Source: an uncultured Oscillibacter sp. (lineage in GTDB: Bacteria; Bacillota; Clostridia; Oscillospirales; Oscillospiraceae). Taken from it: a stretch of DNA of 64,000 nucleotides. The position numbers were made by a program, and so were the translations under genes. The notes under the pieces were generated by a model. The model did no database searches. It saw nothing but the letters and a program-made list of their open reading frames with translations, and was not told the DNA's origin. Position 1 is the stretch's first letter, and each line of letters starts with the position of its first letter. The stretch covers positions 5,515 through 69,514 of the forward strand of contig UQUC01000002.1 in NCBI GenBank assembly GCA_900544105.1. The letters run 5' to 3'. Below, piece after piece: positions 16,132 to 25,677 of the stretch.

Positions 16132-16227
16132 GCAAAATATAAAATTCTCGTGAATAAATCAGAAAATTTTTAGTGAAATTATAAAAGAAAACGTTTACTC
16201 AACGCTTCCTTCCCCACAATATCGTTT

Positions 16228-17289
16228 TTAAAAGGTCAATTGATCCATCAGCGGCCCCTCTGACGCGCCGCCGGGAATGGACTTATGGAGGTGTTGATAC
16301 GCCTTTTGCGTCACACACCGCCCCCGGGGGGTGCGGGTCAGGAAACCCAACTGCATGAGGTACGGCTCGTAAACGTCCTCCAGTGTCACGGATTCCTCTC
16401 CGATGGTGGCCGCCAGGGTCTCCAGTCCCACAGGGCCGCCGTTGTAGTTTTCGATGATGGCCGCCATCATCCGCCGGTCCACCGGGTCCAGCCCCAGATA
16501 GTCGATCTCCAGCGCGCAGAGGGCCTCGTCCGCCACCTGCTTGGTGATAACGCCATCGGCCTTAACGTCCGCAAAATCCCGCACACGGCGGAGCATCCGG
16601 TTGGCGATCCGGGGAGTACCCCGGCTGCGGCGAGCGATCTCATAGGCGCCCTCCGGTACAATAGCACAGTTCAAAATTCCGGCAGAGCGAGTGACGATCT
16701 TCGATAGCTCCTCCGGGGTATACAGCTCCAGCCGCAGCGTCACACCGAAGCGGTCCCGCAGCGGGGCCGAGAGCTGCCCCGCCCGTGTTGTGGCACCGAT
16801 CAGGGTGAAATGGGGCAGATCCAGCCGGATGGAGTTGGCCGACGGCCCCTTGCCTACAATAATGTCCAGGGCGTAGTCCTCCATCGCGGGATATAGAATT
16901 TCCTCCACGGAGCGGTTCAGCCGGTGGATCTCATCCACAAACAAGATGTCCCCCTCGTTGAGGTTTGTCAGCAGCGCCGCCAGATCGCCGGGTTTTTCAA
17001 TGGCCGGGCCGGAGGTGATGCGGATGTTGACCCCCATCTCCTGAGCGATGATGCCAGCCAGAGTCGTCTTGCCCAGTCCCGGAGGGCCATGGAGCAGAAC
17101 GTGGTCCAAAGATTCCTGCCGCTTCCGGGCGGCCTGAATGAAGATGCTCAGATTCTCCTTGGCCTTTTCCTGACCGATGTACTCCGCCAGGGTCTTGGGT
17201 CGCAGAGAGGATTCCTGAGCGTCCTCTGCCAGAAAGGTCTTGGCCACGATAGGCTCCTCGTAAATATCATTTCCAAAGTCGATGCTCAC
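16228..17289 (-). CDS. ruvB: Holliday junction branch-migration ATPase RuvB
   Basis: A 353-residue AAA+ motor that drives Holliday junction branch migration with RuvA. Walker A is [12 protein letters not shown], Walker B FVDEIHRL, sensor I GATTRAG and the arginine finger region APLRDRFG. The C-terminal winged helix ends in [12 protein letters not shown]. It starts at a GTG with GGGAAG upstream. It is the last gene of ruvC-ruvA-ruvB, 15 bases after ruvA. No clear terminator follows, so read-through toward sigH is possible. Confidence 0.97.
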   Translation of the reverse strand: MSIDFGNDIYEEPIVAKTFLAEDAQESSLRPKTLAEYIGQEKAKENLSIFIQAARKRQESLDHVLLHGPPGLGKTTLAGIIAQEMGVNIRITSGPAIEKPGDLAALLTNLNEGDILFVDEIHRLNRSVEEILYPAMEDYALDIIVGKGPSANSIRLDLPHFTLIGATTRAGQLSAPLRDRFGVTLRLELYTPEELSKIVTRSAGILNCAIVPEGAYEIARRSRGTPRIANRMLRRVRDFADVKADGVITKQVADEALCALEIDYLGLDPVDRRMMAAIIENYNGGPVGLETLAATIGEESVTLEDVYEPYLMQLGFLTRTPRGRCVTQKAYQHLHKSIPGGASEGPLMDQLTF

Positions 17290-17304
17290 AGCTTCACTTC
17301 CCTA

Positions 17305-17910
17305 TTATTTCACCATTTTCTTCAGGCTCTGGCGGATGATCTCCTCCAGCGGCAGATTCTCCACATCCACGCCCTTGAGGGCCATCTGCACCTCCTGGGT
17401 GGAATAGCCCAGCACCGCCAGCGCCGCGGCAGCCTCGGTCGCCTTACTGGTAAACACGGCGGGGGCCGCCGCACCCTTTCCGCCGGAGAAGTCCAGCCCG
17501 GAGGCGGTCTCCTTCGCCATTTTGTCCTTCAATTCCAGGATGATCCGCTGAGCGATCTTTTTGCCGATGCCTTGGGCCGCCGTCAGGGATTTGGCGTCCT
17601 CCGTGACAATGGCCATGGCCAATCCCTCCGGCGTGTTGGCGGAGAGGATGGCCAGCGCTGCCTTGGGTCCCACACCGGACACCCCCAGCAGCAGTTTGAA
17701 GCTATTCAGCTCATTCTGTGTGGCAAAGCCGTAGAGATCAAAGATGCTCTCTCCCACGTTCAGGTAGGTGTAGAGTTTCTTCTTTTCCCCCTTTTTCAGC
17801 TGGGAGAGGGTGTTATTGGTGGTCATGCAGGCGTATCCCACGCCGCCGCAGTCGATGACGGCCAGCCCCGGCAGGATCTCCGCCACAGTGCCGTCCAGAT
17901 AGTAAAACAT
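17305..17910 (-). CDS. ruvA: Holliday junction DNA-binding protein RuvA
   Basis: A 201-residue RuvA. The N-terminal OB fold starts MFYYLDGTVAEILPG, two helix-hairpin-helix motifs follow (LLGVSGVGPKAAL and LTAAQGIGKKIAQRI), and the C-terminal domain that binds RuvB ends at LEEIIRQSLKKM. RuvA tetramers hold the four-way junction for RuvB. The gene lies 12 bases after ruvC, with AGGAG upstream. Confidence 0.96.
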   Translation of the reverse strand: MFYYLDGTVAEILPGLAVIDCGGVGYACMTTNNTLSQLKKGEKKKLYTYLNVGESIFDLYGFATQNELNSFKLLLGVSGVGPKAALAILSANTPEGLAMAIVTEDAKSLTAAQGIGKKIAQRIILELKDKMAKETASGLDFSGGKGAAAPAVFTSKATEAAAALAVLGYSTQEVQMALKGVDVENLPLEEIIRQSLKKMVK

Positions 17911-17922
17911 ACGGTTTTCTCC

Positions 17923-18432
17923 TTATACAGTTTCCTTCTCCGGCTTGATCTGTGGGAGCCGTGAAGTAGAACTCCTTGCGTGGCATAACGCCAGTGCCAG
18001 CGCGTCGGCGGCGTCATCGGGCCGGGGCGTTTTCGCCAATTTCAGCAGCCGCTTGGTCATATCCATGACCTGCCGCTTCTCCGCCTTGCCGTAGCCGGTG
18101 ACAGCCATCTTCACCTGTCCCGGTGTGTACTCAAACAGCGGGATGCCACACCGCTCCGCGGCGCACAGCAGCACTCCCCGGCCATGGGCCACGGCGATGC
18201 CGGTGGTGATATTCGTGTTGAAGAACAGCTCCTCCACGGAGATCACATCCGGCTTCAGCTGGCCGATAAGCTCCTCCATGTCCCGGTCGATCTGGTAGAG
18301 CCGTTTGGACAGAGGCAGGCCCGCCGGGGTGGTGATGGCCCCGTAGGTCACCATTCTGTATTGTGCCCGCTCCCCTTCGATCAGCCCGAAGCCGATGGTG
18401 GCGTAGCCGGGGTCGATGCCTAAGATCCGCAC
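17923..18432 (-). CDS. ruvC: Crossover junction endodeoxyribonuclease RuvC
   Basis: A 169-residue RNase H-fold Holliday junction resolvase. Catalytic acids are visible in GIDPGYATIGFG (Asp7), SVEELFF (near residue 66) and the C-terminal DDAADALALALCH. The start is a GTG at 18432 with AGAGGG upstream. First gene of the ruvCAB operon, transcribed from a sigma-A promoter at 18464-18492. Confidence 0.96.
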   Translation of the reverse strand: MRILGIDPGYATIGFGLIEGERAQYRMVTYGAITTPAGLPLSKRLYQIDRDMEELIGQLKPDVISVEELFFNTNITTGIAVAHGRGVLLCAAERCGIPLFEYTPGQVKMAVTGYGKAEKRQVMDMTKRLLKLAKTPRPDDAADALALALCHARSSTSRLPQIKPEKETV

Positions 18433-18463
18433 AGTGTCCCTCTTTTCTTCTCAATTAAAATAT

Positions 18464-18492
18464 AGTATAGCAAACTTACCGCCAAACCGCAA
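18464..18492 (-). promoter_or_regulatory. Promoter of ruvCAB
   Basis: On the minus strand TTGCGG (18492-18487), a 17-base spacer and TATACT (18469-18464). No SOS (DinR/LexA) box was recognised beside it. Confidence 0.6.
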
Positions 18493-18593
18493 CAAGAAAA
18501 ACAGATGTTCGATAATTTCTGTAAGATTCCGGCTTGCATCCGCAGGGGCGGTATGATACCATGTAAAAAATGTGTGAAAGGGCGGTGAAGCAG

Positions 18594-19349
18594 GTGCATC
18601 GGCATTGGTTTCCCCTCAGTTTGTCCCTCCTATGCTGGCTTGTTGGCTGCGGCGCTTTTCAGGAATCTCCCACGCCGTCAACGCCGGAACCGTCTCTGGA
18701 AGCACCGGCCGACCCGCTCCCCGCGCCCGCCGTGTCAGGAGACGGCGCCGAGGTGGAACCGGATGAAGGTTCCGAGCCTGCCGAGGTAACAGAATCGATT
18801 CCCGCACCGGAGGACCTTGTCCGTGTGGAGGACTGGATCCCTGATATCTACACAGACCTGCGCTACGCCACCGACAACAACTTCACTGGACAGGCCATCT
18901 ATGATTTTTCAGACGCCTACCTGCGGTACGGTACGGTGCAGAAGCTGGCGGCGGTGCAGGAGACCGTCGCGGAAAGCGGCTGTTCCCTGCTGATCTGGGA
19001 CGCCTTCCGCCCTGTTTCCGCGCAGTTCCGGCTTTGGGAGATCTGTCCGGATCCCGCTTATGTGGCAAACCCGGAAAAGGGCTTTTCCTCGCACAGTCGG
19101 GGAAACACCGTTGATGTAACGCTGGTCACCGCCGACGGTCAGCCTGTGGACATGCCCACGGACTTTGATGATTTCACCACTCTGGCAGACCGGGATTACA
19201 GCGATATCGAAGCTGCTGCCGCTGCAAATGCCCGCCTGTTGGAAAGCGCCATGACGGTTGCGGGCTTCCGCCCCTATTCCGCCGAGTGGTGGCATTTTTC
19301 GGACATCCAATCCTATCCTGTGGATGAGCAATTCATCCCCCTATCATAA
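18594..19349 (+). CDS. VanX-type D-alanyl-D-alanine dipeptidase, lipoprotein
   Basis: An M15D peptidase that hydrolyses D-Ala-D-Ala. The zinc ligands and catalytic acid are visible: His and Asp in SSHSRGNTVDVT, and Glu-x-x-His in EWWHF. An N-terminal signal ends in a lipobox (LVGC), followed by a Pro/Glu-rich linker of about 60 residues, so the enzyme would be tethered outside the membrane. Cytoplasmic VanX enzymes lack this. The start is uncertain: GTG at 18594 has AAAGGG about 11 bases upstream, while the in-frame ATG at 18570 and GTG at 18585 lack a well-spaced site. No vanA, vanH or vanRS is present, so peptidoglycan turnover is more likely than glycopeptide resistance. Confidence 0.85.
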   Translation: MHRHWFPLSLSLLCWLVGCGAFQESPTPSTPEPSLEAPADPLPAPAVSGDGAEVEPDEGSEPAEVTESIPAPEDLVRVEDWIPDIYTDLRYATDNNFTGQAIYDFSDAYLRYGTVQKLAAVQETVAESGCSLLIWDAFRPVSAQFRLWEICPDPAYVANPEKGFSSHSRGNTVDVTLVTADGQPVDMPTDFDDFTTLADRDYSDIEAAAAANARLLESAMTVAGFRPYSAEWWHFSDIQSYPVDEQFIPLS

Positions 19350-19360
19350 GGAGTTACGCT

Positions 19361-19777
19361 ATGCGCATTATGGCAATCGACTACGGTGACGCCCATACCG
19401 GCATCGCCATTTCTGACCCCACCGGCCTGCTGGCCGGGTTCACCACCGTGATCAACAGCCGCCGTCAGGAGGTCGTGGTGGAGCAGGTCACCCTCTTAGC
19501 TAAGGAACACGGCGCGGAGGAACTGGTCCTGGGTCATCCCGTGAACATGGACGGCACTCTTGGGCCTCGCTCCGAGAAGGCAAAAGCCATGAAAGTGCTG
19601 TTGGAGGAGGCCACGGCCCTGCCGGTGGTCCTCTGGGACGAGCGTCGCACCACCATCGACGCCCACAACATCCTCTTTAACAGCGGCAAGAACGCCAAAC
19701 AGCGGAAGAAAGTAGTGGACGCTGTGGCGGCCTCTCTGATTTTAGAGGGGTATCTCACCTTTAAGAAAAGCCATTGA
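19361..19777 (+). CDS. ruvX: Holliday junction resolvase-like protein RuvX/YqgF
   Basis: A 138-residue RNase H-fold protein with AIDYGDAHTGIAISDP at the N-terminus, VLGHPVNMDGT in the middle and WDERRTT followed by DAVAASLILEGYL at the end. In E. coli YqgF processes 16S rRNA precursor; a resolvase role has also been proposed. AAGGAG precedes the ATG. It lies 11 bases after the dipeptidase gene and 12 before the transporter genes. Confidence 0.93.
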   Translation: MRIMAIDYGDAHTGIAISDPTGLLAGFTTVINSRRQEVVVEQVTLLAKEHGAEELVLGHPVNMDGTLGPRSEKAKAMKVLLEEATALPVVLWDERRTTIDAHNILFNSGKNAKQRKKVVDAVAASLILEGYLTFKKSH

Positions 19778-19789
19778 GGAGGCATACCC

Positions 19790-20374
19790 GTGGAATCTGA
19801 AGCGCAGCGGTCCCCTTCCCAATGCAGCCGGGCATTGGAATTGTTTTTGTATTTTTTTAAAATCGGCTTTTACACCTTTGGCGGCGGCTGGTCCATCGTA
19901 GCCCAAATTCAACAGGAATATGTGCAGAAAAAAGGCTGGATCACCGACGAGGACCTGCTGGACATCACCAGCGTGGGCCGCAGTCTGCCGGGGCTGATGA
20001 TCGGCAATGTATCCTATCTGTTCGGCTATCATGTGGCGGGCTTTCCCGGTGCCCTCGCCTGTCTGCTGGGGATCTCCCTGCCCTCGCTCATCGTTCTGAC
20101 GGTCGTGACCTGGTGCTATACCCAGGTGAAGGATAACCTGTACGTCAGCCGGGCCATGACCGGCGTCCGGGCCGCCGTAGCGCCCGTTGTAGCCTCCGCA
20201 GCTTTGAAGCTGCGGAAGGCGGCGTTGGCAGATCAGGCAGGGTATGTCTTTCTTCTGCTGGCTCTTGTCCTGTACCTGTTCGGCGGACTGAGCTGCATTC
20301 TCATCGTGCTCATCAGCGGATTTTTAGGCTGGCTGCTATCCGTCTGGCATTGCCGGAAAGGAGGCCGCTCATGA
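19790..20374 (+). CDS. ChrA-family transporter, first half-size subunit
   Basis: A 194-residue membrane protein with one CHR domain. The family signature FFKIGFYTFGGGWSIV near residues 23-38 and the following GWITDEDLLD match chromate-transporter family proteins. Short-chain CHR proteins occur as tandem pairs that work together; the partner gene overlaps by four bases. Substrates of gut members are not established and chromate is only the namesake. The start is GTG at 19790 with GAGGAGG upstream. About five hydrophobic segments. Confidence 0.88.
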   Translation: MESEAQRSPSQCSRALELFLYFFKIGFYTFGGGWSIVAQIQQEYVQKKGWITDEDLLDITSVGRSLPGLMIGNVSYLFGYHVAGFPGALACLLGISLPSLIVLTVVTWCYTQVKDNLYVSRAMTGVRAAVAPVVASAALKLRKAALADQAGYVFLLLALVLYLFGGLSCILIVLISGFLGWLLSVWHCRKGGRS

Positions 20375-20904
20375 TCCTTCTTGAACTGTTCTGGTCCTTC
20401 TGCAAGATCGGCTTTACCAGCTTCGGCGGACTGAGTATGGTCCCTCTCATCAACAGTGAGATGCTGTCCCACGGCTGGATGACCCTTTCCGAGGTCAGCG
20501 ATATTGTTGCTATTGCAGAAATGACGCCTGGTCCGCTGGGTCTAAACTGTGCTACCTTTGCTGGGACCCGTGTGGCTGGACTGGCCGGGGCGATCTCTGC
20601 CAGTCTGGGCGTTCTGTCCCCCACCCTGTTGATCTGCGCGGTTGCCGCCGTCATGTTTGAAAAATTCCGGGAATCCGATTTTATGAAAAAAGTGATGTAC
20701 GGTATTCGCCCCGCCTGTTTGGGCCTGATCATAGCTGTGGTCTGCTCATTGACCGCGGCCAACTACACGAACGCCGCAGGCAGCATCAGTTACGGTGCGG
20801 CTCTGATCGGTGTGGCCGCCGCGATCCTGCTACTGAAATTTAAGGTCAGCATCCCCAAGGTGATCCTGCTCTCCGCCGTTTTGGGACTGTTTCTGACCCG
20901 TTGA
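20371..20904 (+). CDS. ChrA-family transporter, second half-size subunit
   Basis: A 177-residue partner with the same CHR signature (FCKIGFTSFGGLSMVPL near 9-25) and EMTPGPLGLNCATFAG, the motif typical of second-half domains. The start at 20371 overlaps the previous stop (ATGA), with GGAGG just upstream. The two halves probably form an antiparallel heterodimer. The operon ends at a strong terminator. Confidence 0.88.
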   Translation: MILLELFWSFCKIGFTSFGGLSMVPLINSEMLSHGWMTLSEVSDIVAIAEMTPGPLGLNCATFAGTRVAGLAGAISASLGVLSPTLLICAVAAVMFEKFRESDFMKKVMYGIRPACLGLIIAVVCSLTAANYTNAAGSISYGAALIGVAAAILLLKFKVSIPKVILLSAVLGLFLTR

Positions 20905-20912
20905 GAGCACAT

Positions 20913-20953
20913 AAACGAACCAGCATGGAGCGTTGCTCCATGCTGGTTCGTTT
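20913..20953. terminator. Bidirectional terminator between chrA pair and phosphoribosyltransferase gene
   Basis: An 18-bp perfect stem (20913-20930 with 20936-20953) whose outer pairs are AAA/TTT, serving the convergent genes on both sides. Confidence 0.88.
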
Positions 20954-20962
20954 CAGCCTATA

Positions 20963-21523
20963 TCAGTTCTTCACGGTGCCGTCCGCATTAAACAGAGGCA
21001 GCTTTTCCAGGAACTTGATGTCCGTACGATTTGCCGCACCCCCCTCAGCCAGCACAGCGATCTTACCGGTGACAATGCCCCCGGCCTGCTCCACCAGTTT
21101 CTCCATAGCCTTCAGGGAACCGCCGGTAGAGATCACGTCATCCATGATCAGAATTCGCTTGCCCCGGATCAGCTCCGCATCATCCCGGCTCAGGAACAGC
21201 TTTTGAGCACCGGCAGTCGTAATGGACTGATCCTCTACGCAGATGGGGTCCTGCATATAGACCTTAGGACTCTTACGTGCCATAAAGTACTTTGCAGCAC
21301 CAGACTGTCTGGCCATCTCATGGATCAGAGGGATACCTTTAGCCTCAGCAGTGAAGATATAATCATAGCTGTCGGCAGGCACCAGCTTCAAAAGATCCCG
21401 GGCGCAGGCCACGGTCAGCTCCGCATCACCAAAGCAGACAAAAGCGCCAATGTACAGGTCATCCGTTACCTTGCAGAGTGGCAGCTCTCTTTTTAAACCT
21501 GCCACTTCGAGGGAATATGTCAT
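20963..21523 (-). CDS. Purine-type phosphoribosyltransferase family protein
   Basis: A 186-residue type I phosphoribosyltransferase. The PRPP-binding motif is ILIMDDVISTGGSL near residues 123-136, preceded by FTAEAKGIPLIHEMAR, which resembles adenine phosphoribosyltransferase. An extra segment after it (KIAVLAEGGAANR) and the overall length fit an Apt-related clade common in Clostridia. It would make a nucleoside monophosphate from a free base and PRPP, but the base is uncertain. GAGGAGG precedes the ATG, and a good promoter is at 21606-21633. Confidence 0.82.
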   Translation of the reverse strand: MTYSLEVAGLKRELPLCKVTDDLYIGAFVCFGDAELTVACARDLLKLVPADSYDYIFTAEAKGIPLIHEMARQSGAAKYFMARKSPKVYMQDPICVEDQSITTAGAQKLFLSRDDAELIRGKRILIMDDVISTGGSLKAMEKLVEQAGGIVTGKIAVLAEGGAANRTDIKFLEKLPLFNADGTVKN

Positions 21524-21605
21524 CGTGATTGCCTCCTCATTTTCCTGTTTAATTCCTGTTTAAAACGATCCCGCGGGTCGCAATCTATAACAATCAACCT
21601 TATTT

Positions 21606-21633
21606 ATTATAACGAATACACACCAAAAGTCAA
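21606..21633 (-). promoter_or_regulatory. Promoter of the phosphoribosyltransferase gene
   Basis: On the minus strand TTGACT (21633-21628), a 16-base spacer and TATAAT (21611-21606). The leader is about 80 bases. The -35 lies four bases from the 3' end of the neighbouring transferase gene. Confidence 0.7.
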
Positions 21634-21637
21634 GCTG

Positions 21638-22234
21638 TCAAAGCATCTCATCCAGCATAAGGTGGCGCACCGGTCTCGGCGCACCGGATTGCCCGGCGGC
21701 AATACCAGCCGCATAACCATGAAATGCCTCCACCTCGTAGTAGAATTCCCCACGATTCAACGGCGCTTCTGTCCGCATCATGGTCACGATCCCGCTGCCA
21801 GTGCGTTTGACCCGCGCCTCTCGCCGGACCCAGTTCCGAAAGAAGGCTGCCTCCGTTCGGACGCCAGCGATCCGCTCCATCGCCCGGACGCTCACAGGAC
21901 GGATGCGCTCAATATCCACCCCTACCGGCGCGTCCGCTAAAGCGACGGCTGCGGCCCCCGCCGTGTGGCTGAGGCTAAAATGGGTATCCGGATAGTCCGG
22001 GAAGAAAGGTTTTCCCCGCTCATCAACCTCGATCTGCGGGATATCTCGCCAACCGCACCGCTCCCATAACGCCATCCGCAGCAGAAGATAGGCGCACAGC
22101 ACTTCCTGATGCTTCTCCCGCGGCAATTTTTGCAGCCGCTCCCGCCGTGTGCCCGGAAGAAGGGCCATCATATCTCTGTATTCCTGTTCCGTCAGCGGCC
22201 GTTCCATTCTGGCCAGCCATACCTGGATCGGCAT
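21638..22234 (-). CDS. Sfp-type 4'-phosphopantetheinyl transferase
   Basis: A 198-residue protein of the Sfp/AcpT superfamily, which moves phosphopantetheine from CoA to a carrier-protein serine. Magnesium ligands are in VGVDIERIR near residues 104-112, preceded by the LSHTAGAAAVAL block. The second motif reads FFRNWVRREARVK, with Arg-Glu-Ala where W-x-x-K-E-A is usual, so the lysine is replaced by arginine. No polyketide or peptide synthetase is in the window, so its carrier protein is unknown. GGAGGGG lies five bases upstream. Confidence 0.85.
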   Translation of the reverse strand: MPIQVWLARMERPLTEQEYRDMMALLPGTRRERLQKLPREKHQEVLCAYLLLRMALWERCGWRDIPQIEVDERGKPFFPDYPDTHFSLSHTAGAAAVALADAPVGVDIERIRPVSVRAMERIAGVRTEAAFFRNWVRREARVKRTGSGIVTMMRTEAPLNRGEFYYEVEAFHGYAAGIAAGQSGAPRPVRHLMLDEML

Positions 22235-22273
22235 ATTTCCCCTCCATATCCGTCTATTTCTCCAATTTTCTTT

Positions 22274-22302
22274 ATTTTACAGCCGGTTTTTCTTCATGTA
22301 AA
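22274..22302 (-). promoter_or_regulatory. Promoter of the phosphopantetheinyl transferase gene
   Basis: On the minus strand TTTACA (22302-22297), a 17-base spacer and TAAAAT (22279-22274). Confidence 0.55.
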
Positions 22303-22408
22303 GACACACAGATAAAAAAATAAAATTTTTATTGAAAAAAAGAGGAAATCCGCCTTTCGCGGGGTATAACTTAATGTGATTGCTAAATTTGTGAAAGGAG
22401 GACCGGCC

Positions 22409-24184
22409 GTGGCATTTCCCCAGAGCTTTATGGACGAGCTGACCGCCCGCAGCGATATTGTGGACGTGGTAGGCAGCTATGTGCAGTTGACCCGCAAGGG
22501 CAGCAACCTGTTCGGTCTGTGCCCCTTCCACAGTGAAAAGACCGGCTCCTTCTCCGTCTCTCCGGACAAGCAGATCTATTACTGCTTCGGCTGCAAAAAG
22601 GGCGGTGGCGTCGTCAACTTCATCATGGACATTGAAAATCTTCCATTTCCGGATGCTGTCCGTTTTCTGGCCAAGCGAGCCGGAATGGAGGTCCCGGAGG
22701 AGGAAGGTGACCGGGAGGCCGGACGCAGACGACAGCGTCTGCTGGACCTGAACCGGGATGCCGCCAGATTTTACTATCAGCTTCTTCAGCAGCCGGAAGG
22801 CCGGGCCGTTCAGGAATATCTGGACCGGCGGCAGATCAAAAAGTCTACCGCCGTCAAATTCGGCATGGGCGCCTCGCTGGACGCCTGGGACGTGCTGCTC
22901 ACTGCCATGACCAAAAAGGGCTATACCAAATCTGAGCTGCTGGACGCTGGGTTGGTGGTCCAGAACAAAAATGGCGGCCTGTACGACAAATTCCGCAACC
23001 GGCTCATGCTACCGGTGATCGACACTCGAGGCGACGTGGTGGCCTTTGGCAGCCGGGTACTGGACAAGTCCGAGCCAAAATACATGAACTCCTCGGAAAC
23101 GCCTGTGTACTCCAAGCGCCGGGTGCTGTACGGTCTGAATCTGGCTAAAAAAACCAAGCGCCCCAACATCATTCTCTGCGAGGGCAACCTGGACATCGTC
23201 ACGCTGCATCAGGCAGGCTTCGACAATGCCGTGGCCTCCATGGGAACGGCGCTGACGGTGGAGCAGACTCGGCTTCTCAGCCGTTTCACCAAGGAATTGG
23301 TCCTCTGTTACGACAATGATAACGCCGGTAAGATCGCCACGGAGCGGGCCTTACAGATTTTGAATGGCTCTGAGTTCAGCGTCAAGGTGCTTCAGCTGCC
23401 CCGCCGCCTGGTAGATGGCGCATACATCAAGCAGGACGCCGACGATTTCATCAAGTTTCAAGGACCGGACGCCTTCGAGCGTCTGCTCAACGGCAGCGAG
23501 AACGGCGTGGAATTTCGCATGGCCCAGATCGCCGGAAAATACGATCTCAAGGATGACGAAGCCCGCATCGCCTACTGCGGAGAGGTCAGTGAGCTGCTGG
23601 CCTCCCTCCCCAGTGCCGTGGAGCGGGAGATCTATACTGGTCGGGCTGCCGAGGCCGCCGGGATCACTGCGGAGGCCATGAAGCTGGAGGTCCAGCGGTC
23701 CTTCAAGCGCCGGATCGCGCGGGAAAAGCGGGCGGAGCTACGGAAGGATCTGAATCCTGCAATGGCCTTGCAGCCCAAGGAGCGATCCCTGCACTTTGAA
23801 AATATGCGTTCCGCAGAAGCGGAAAAAGGTATTCTTCGTCTTTTGCTGACGGATGACACCCTGTTTTCCAACGCCATGCCCATCCCGCCGGAGCGGTTCT
23901 CCTCCTCCCTGCTGAGCCGGGCTTACCAACGGCTGTGGGAGGTCCATGCCGCCGGAAGCCGGCCCATGATCTCATCTCTGGGAGAGAAATTTTCCCGGGA
24001 GGAGATCGATTGTCTCACCGCCGTCTGTCAGGAGCCTGTATCCACGCAGCACGCACAGCAGGCTCTGACGGATTACATAGATGTGATCAACAGCGAAGCG
24101 GATAAGCGAACGGCACAGGATGATCCTCTGCTGGCCGCTATGGAAAAATTCAAGAACAAAAAGAGAGGAAAGCAACATGTCTAA
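22409..24184 (+). CDS. dnaG: DNA primase
   Basis: A 591-residue DnaG that makes RNA primers at the fork. The N-terminal CHC2 zinc finger is at [11 protein letters not shown] with [10 protein letters not shown] near 37-63. The catalytic TOPRIM fold has [12 protein letters not shown] near 260-270 and CYDNDNAGK near 310, and the C-terminal region would bind the helicase. The start is GTG at 22409 with AAAGGAGG seven bases upstream; an ATG 11 codons earlier lies before that site and is rejected. The stop overlaps rpoD by eight bases, the classic macromolecular-synthesis arrangement. Confidence 0.96.
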   Translation: MAFPQSFMDELTARSDIVDVVGSYVQLTRKGSNLFGLCPFHSEKTGSFSVSPDKQIYYCFGCKKGGGVVNFIMDIENLPFPDAVRFLAKRAGMEVPEEEGDREAGRRRQRLLDLNRDAARFYYQLLQQPEGRAVQEYLDRRQIKKSTAVKFGMGASLDAWDVLLTAMTKKGYTKSELLDAGLVVQNKNGGLYDKFRNRLMLPVIDTRGDVVAFGSRVLDKSEPKYMNSSETPVYSKRRVLYGLNLAKKTKRPNIILCEGNLDIVTLHQAGFDNAVASMGTALTVEQTRLLSRFTKELVLCYDNDNAGKIATERALQILNGSEFSVKVLQLPRRLVDGAYIKQDADDFIKFQGPDAFERLLNGSENGVEFRMAQIAGKYDLKDDEARIAYCGEVSELLASLPSAVEREIYTGRAAEAAGITAEAMKLEVQRSFKRRIAREKRAELRKDLNPAMALQPKERSLHFENMRSAEAEKGILRLLLTDDTLFSNAMPIPPERFSSSLLSRAYQRLWEVHAAGSRPMISSLGEKFSREEIDCLTAVCQEPVSTQHAQQALTDYIDVINSEADKRTAQDDPLLAAMEKFKNKKRGKQHV

Positions 24185-25628
24185 ACGTGATTTGAGTCCT
24201 GATAGTCTGGAGGCGCAGGCCGACGCTCTGCTGGCCGCTGCCGACAGCATGGATATTCCGGATGAGATCCCGATGCCGGGAAAGAGCAGCCGTTCCGGTA
24301 AGGCCGCAAAAGCCGCCCGCCCCGAAGCAGACCATATTATGACGGATGAAGAGGCTAAAAAGGCCGGCATCGTCCGCCTGGACGATAAGCAGGTCGCCGC
24401 TCTCCCCGCTGCCAGCTGGCTGATAGGCCAGGAAAAACTGCGGGAACTGCTGGCCCGCGGCAAGAAGAAGGGCAAGCTGGACTCCGGCGAGCTGATGGAG
24501 GCCGTGGACGATCTGAATCTGGAAAGCGATCAGATGGATCAGCTTTACGATTCTCTGGAAGCGCTGAACATCGACATCGGCACGGAGGAGGATCTCCTCC
24601 CCGAGCTGCCCGACGATGAGCCTGCCGCCGAGGAGATCGCCGACGTAGAGGAAGAGGAACTGGTGGACCCCAACTCCCTGGTCAGCAACTTCTCCATCGA
24701 TGATCCTGTCCGTATGTACCTCAAGGAGATCGGCAAGGTCCCCCTGCTGAACCCCGATGAAGAGATCGTACTGGCTCAGGCGATGGCCGCAGGTGCGGCA
24801 GCCAAGGCCCGTCTGGATGAGCTGAAGGAGCAGCGTGAGGCCGGTGAAACCCCCGCCGTCACTCCGGAGGAAGAGGCTGAGCTTCGCAAGGCCTTTAAGA
24901 AGGGTGAAAGCGCCAAGCAGAAACTGGCAGAGGCGAACCTCCGTCTGGTGGTGTCCATCGCCAAGCGGTATGTGGGCCGCGGTATGCTGTTCCTGGACTT
25001 GATCCAGGAGGGCAATCTGGGCCTCATCAAGGCCGTTGAAAAGTTCGATTATACCAAGGGCTACAAGTTCTCCACCTACGCAACCTGGTGGATCCGGCAG
25101 GCCATCACCCGCGCCATTGCGGATCAGGCCCGTACCATCCGGATCCCCGTTCACATGGTGGAGACCATCAACAAGGTCATCCGTGTCTCCCGTCAACTTT
25201 TGCAGGAGCTTGGCCACGATCCCAGCCCCAACGAGATCGCCAAGGAGATGAACATGCCCGTGGACAAGGTCCGGGAGATTTTGAAGATCGCCCAGGAGCC
25301 GGTGTCTCTGGAGACCCCCATCGGCGAGGAGGAGGATTCCCACTTGGGTGACTTCATCCCCGACGAGGGCGCCAGCGAGCCAAGCGAGGCCGCGTCCTTC
25401 ACGCTGCTGAAGGAGCAACTGATGGATGTGCTGTCCACTCTGACTCCCCGTGAGGAAAAGGTGCTGAAACTCCGTTTCGGCATTGAGGACGGCCGCACCC
25501 GGACGCTGGAGGAAGTGGGCAAGGAGTTCAACGTGACCCGTGAGCGTATCCGCCAGATTGAAGCCAAGGCCCTGAGAAAGCTGCGTCATCCCTCCCGCAG
25601 CAAAAAGTTGAAGGACTTCCTAAACTAA
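24177..25628 (+). CDS. rpoD: Principal RNA polymerase sigma factor (sigma-A/RpoD)
   Basis: A 483-residue vegetative sigma factor. An acidic N-terminal region (to about 180) precedes region 1.2 ([17 protein letters not shown]), region 2 ([19 protein letters not shown] then [19 protein letters not shown] and [10 protein letters not shown] for the -10 element), region 3 and region 4 ([19 protein letters not shown]). The start is ATG at 24177, with GAGAGG inside the dnaG end. A short inserted segment near residues 215-255 lies between regions 1.2 and 2. A strong terminator follows. Confidence 0.97.
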   Translation: MSKRDLSPDSLEAQADALLAAADSMDIPDEIPMPGKSSRSGKAAKAARPEADHIMTDEEAKKAGIVRLDDKQVAALPAASWLIGQEKLRELLARGKKKGKLDSGELMEAVDDLNLESDQMDQLYDSLEALNIDIGTEEDLLPELPDDEPAAEEIADVEEEELVDPNSLVSNFSIDDPVRMYLKEIGKVPLLNPDEEIVLAQAMAAGAAAKARLDELKEQREAGETPAVTPEEEAELRKAFKKGESAKQKLAEANLRLVVSIAKRYVGRGMLFLDLIQEGNLGLIKAVEKFDYTKGYKFSTYATWWIRQAITRAIADQARTIRIPVHMVETINKVIRVSRQLLQELGHDPSPNEIAKEMNMPVDKVREILKIAQEPVSLETPIGEEEDSHLGDFIPDEGASEPSEAASFTLLKEQLMDVLSTLTPREEKVLKLRFGIEDGRTRTLEEVGKEFNVTRERIRQIEAKALRKLRHPSRSKKLKDFLN

Positions 25629-25640
25629 ACAAAGAATTTG

Positions 25641-25677
25641 AAAAAACCGTGCTGTTTATAAAACAGCACGGTTTTTT
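25641..25677. terminator. Bidirectional terminator after rpoD
   Basis: A 17-bp perfect stem (25641-25657 with 25661-25677) with A6 and T6 flanks and a three-base loop. Confidence 0.95.

Noticed and set aside
18594..19349. A glycopeptide-resistance locus suggested by the VanX-type peptidase
   Set aside because: No D-Ala-D-Lac ligase, VanH dehydrogenase or two-component genes nearby, and the local Ddl keeps the tyrosine typical of D-Ala-D-Ala ligases.
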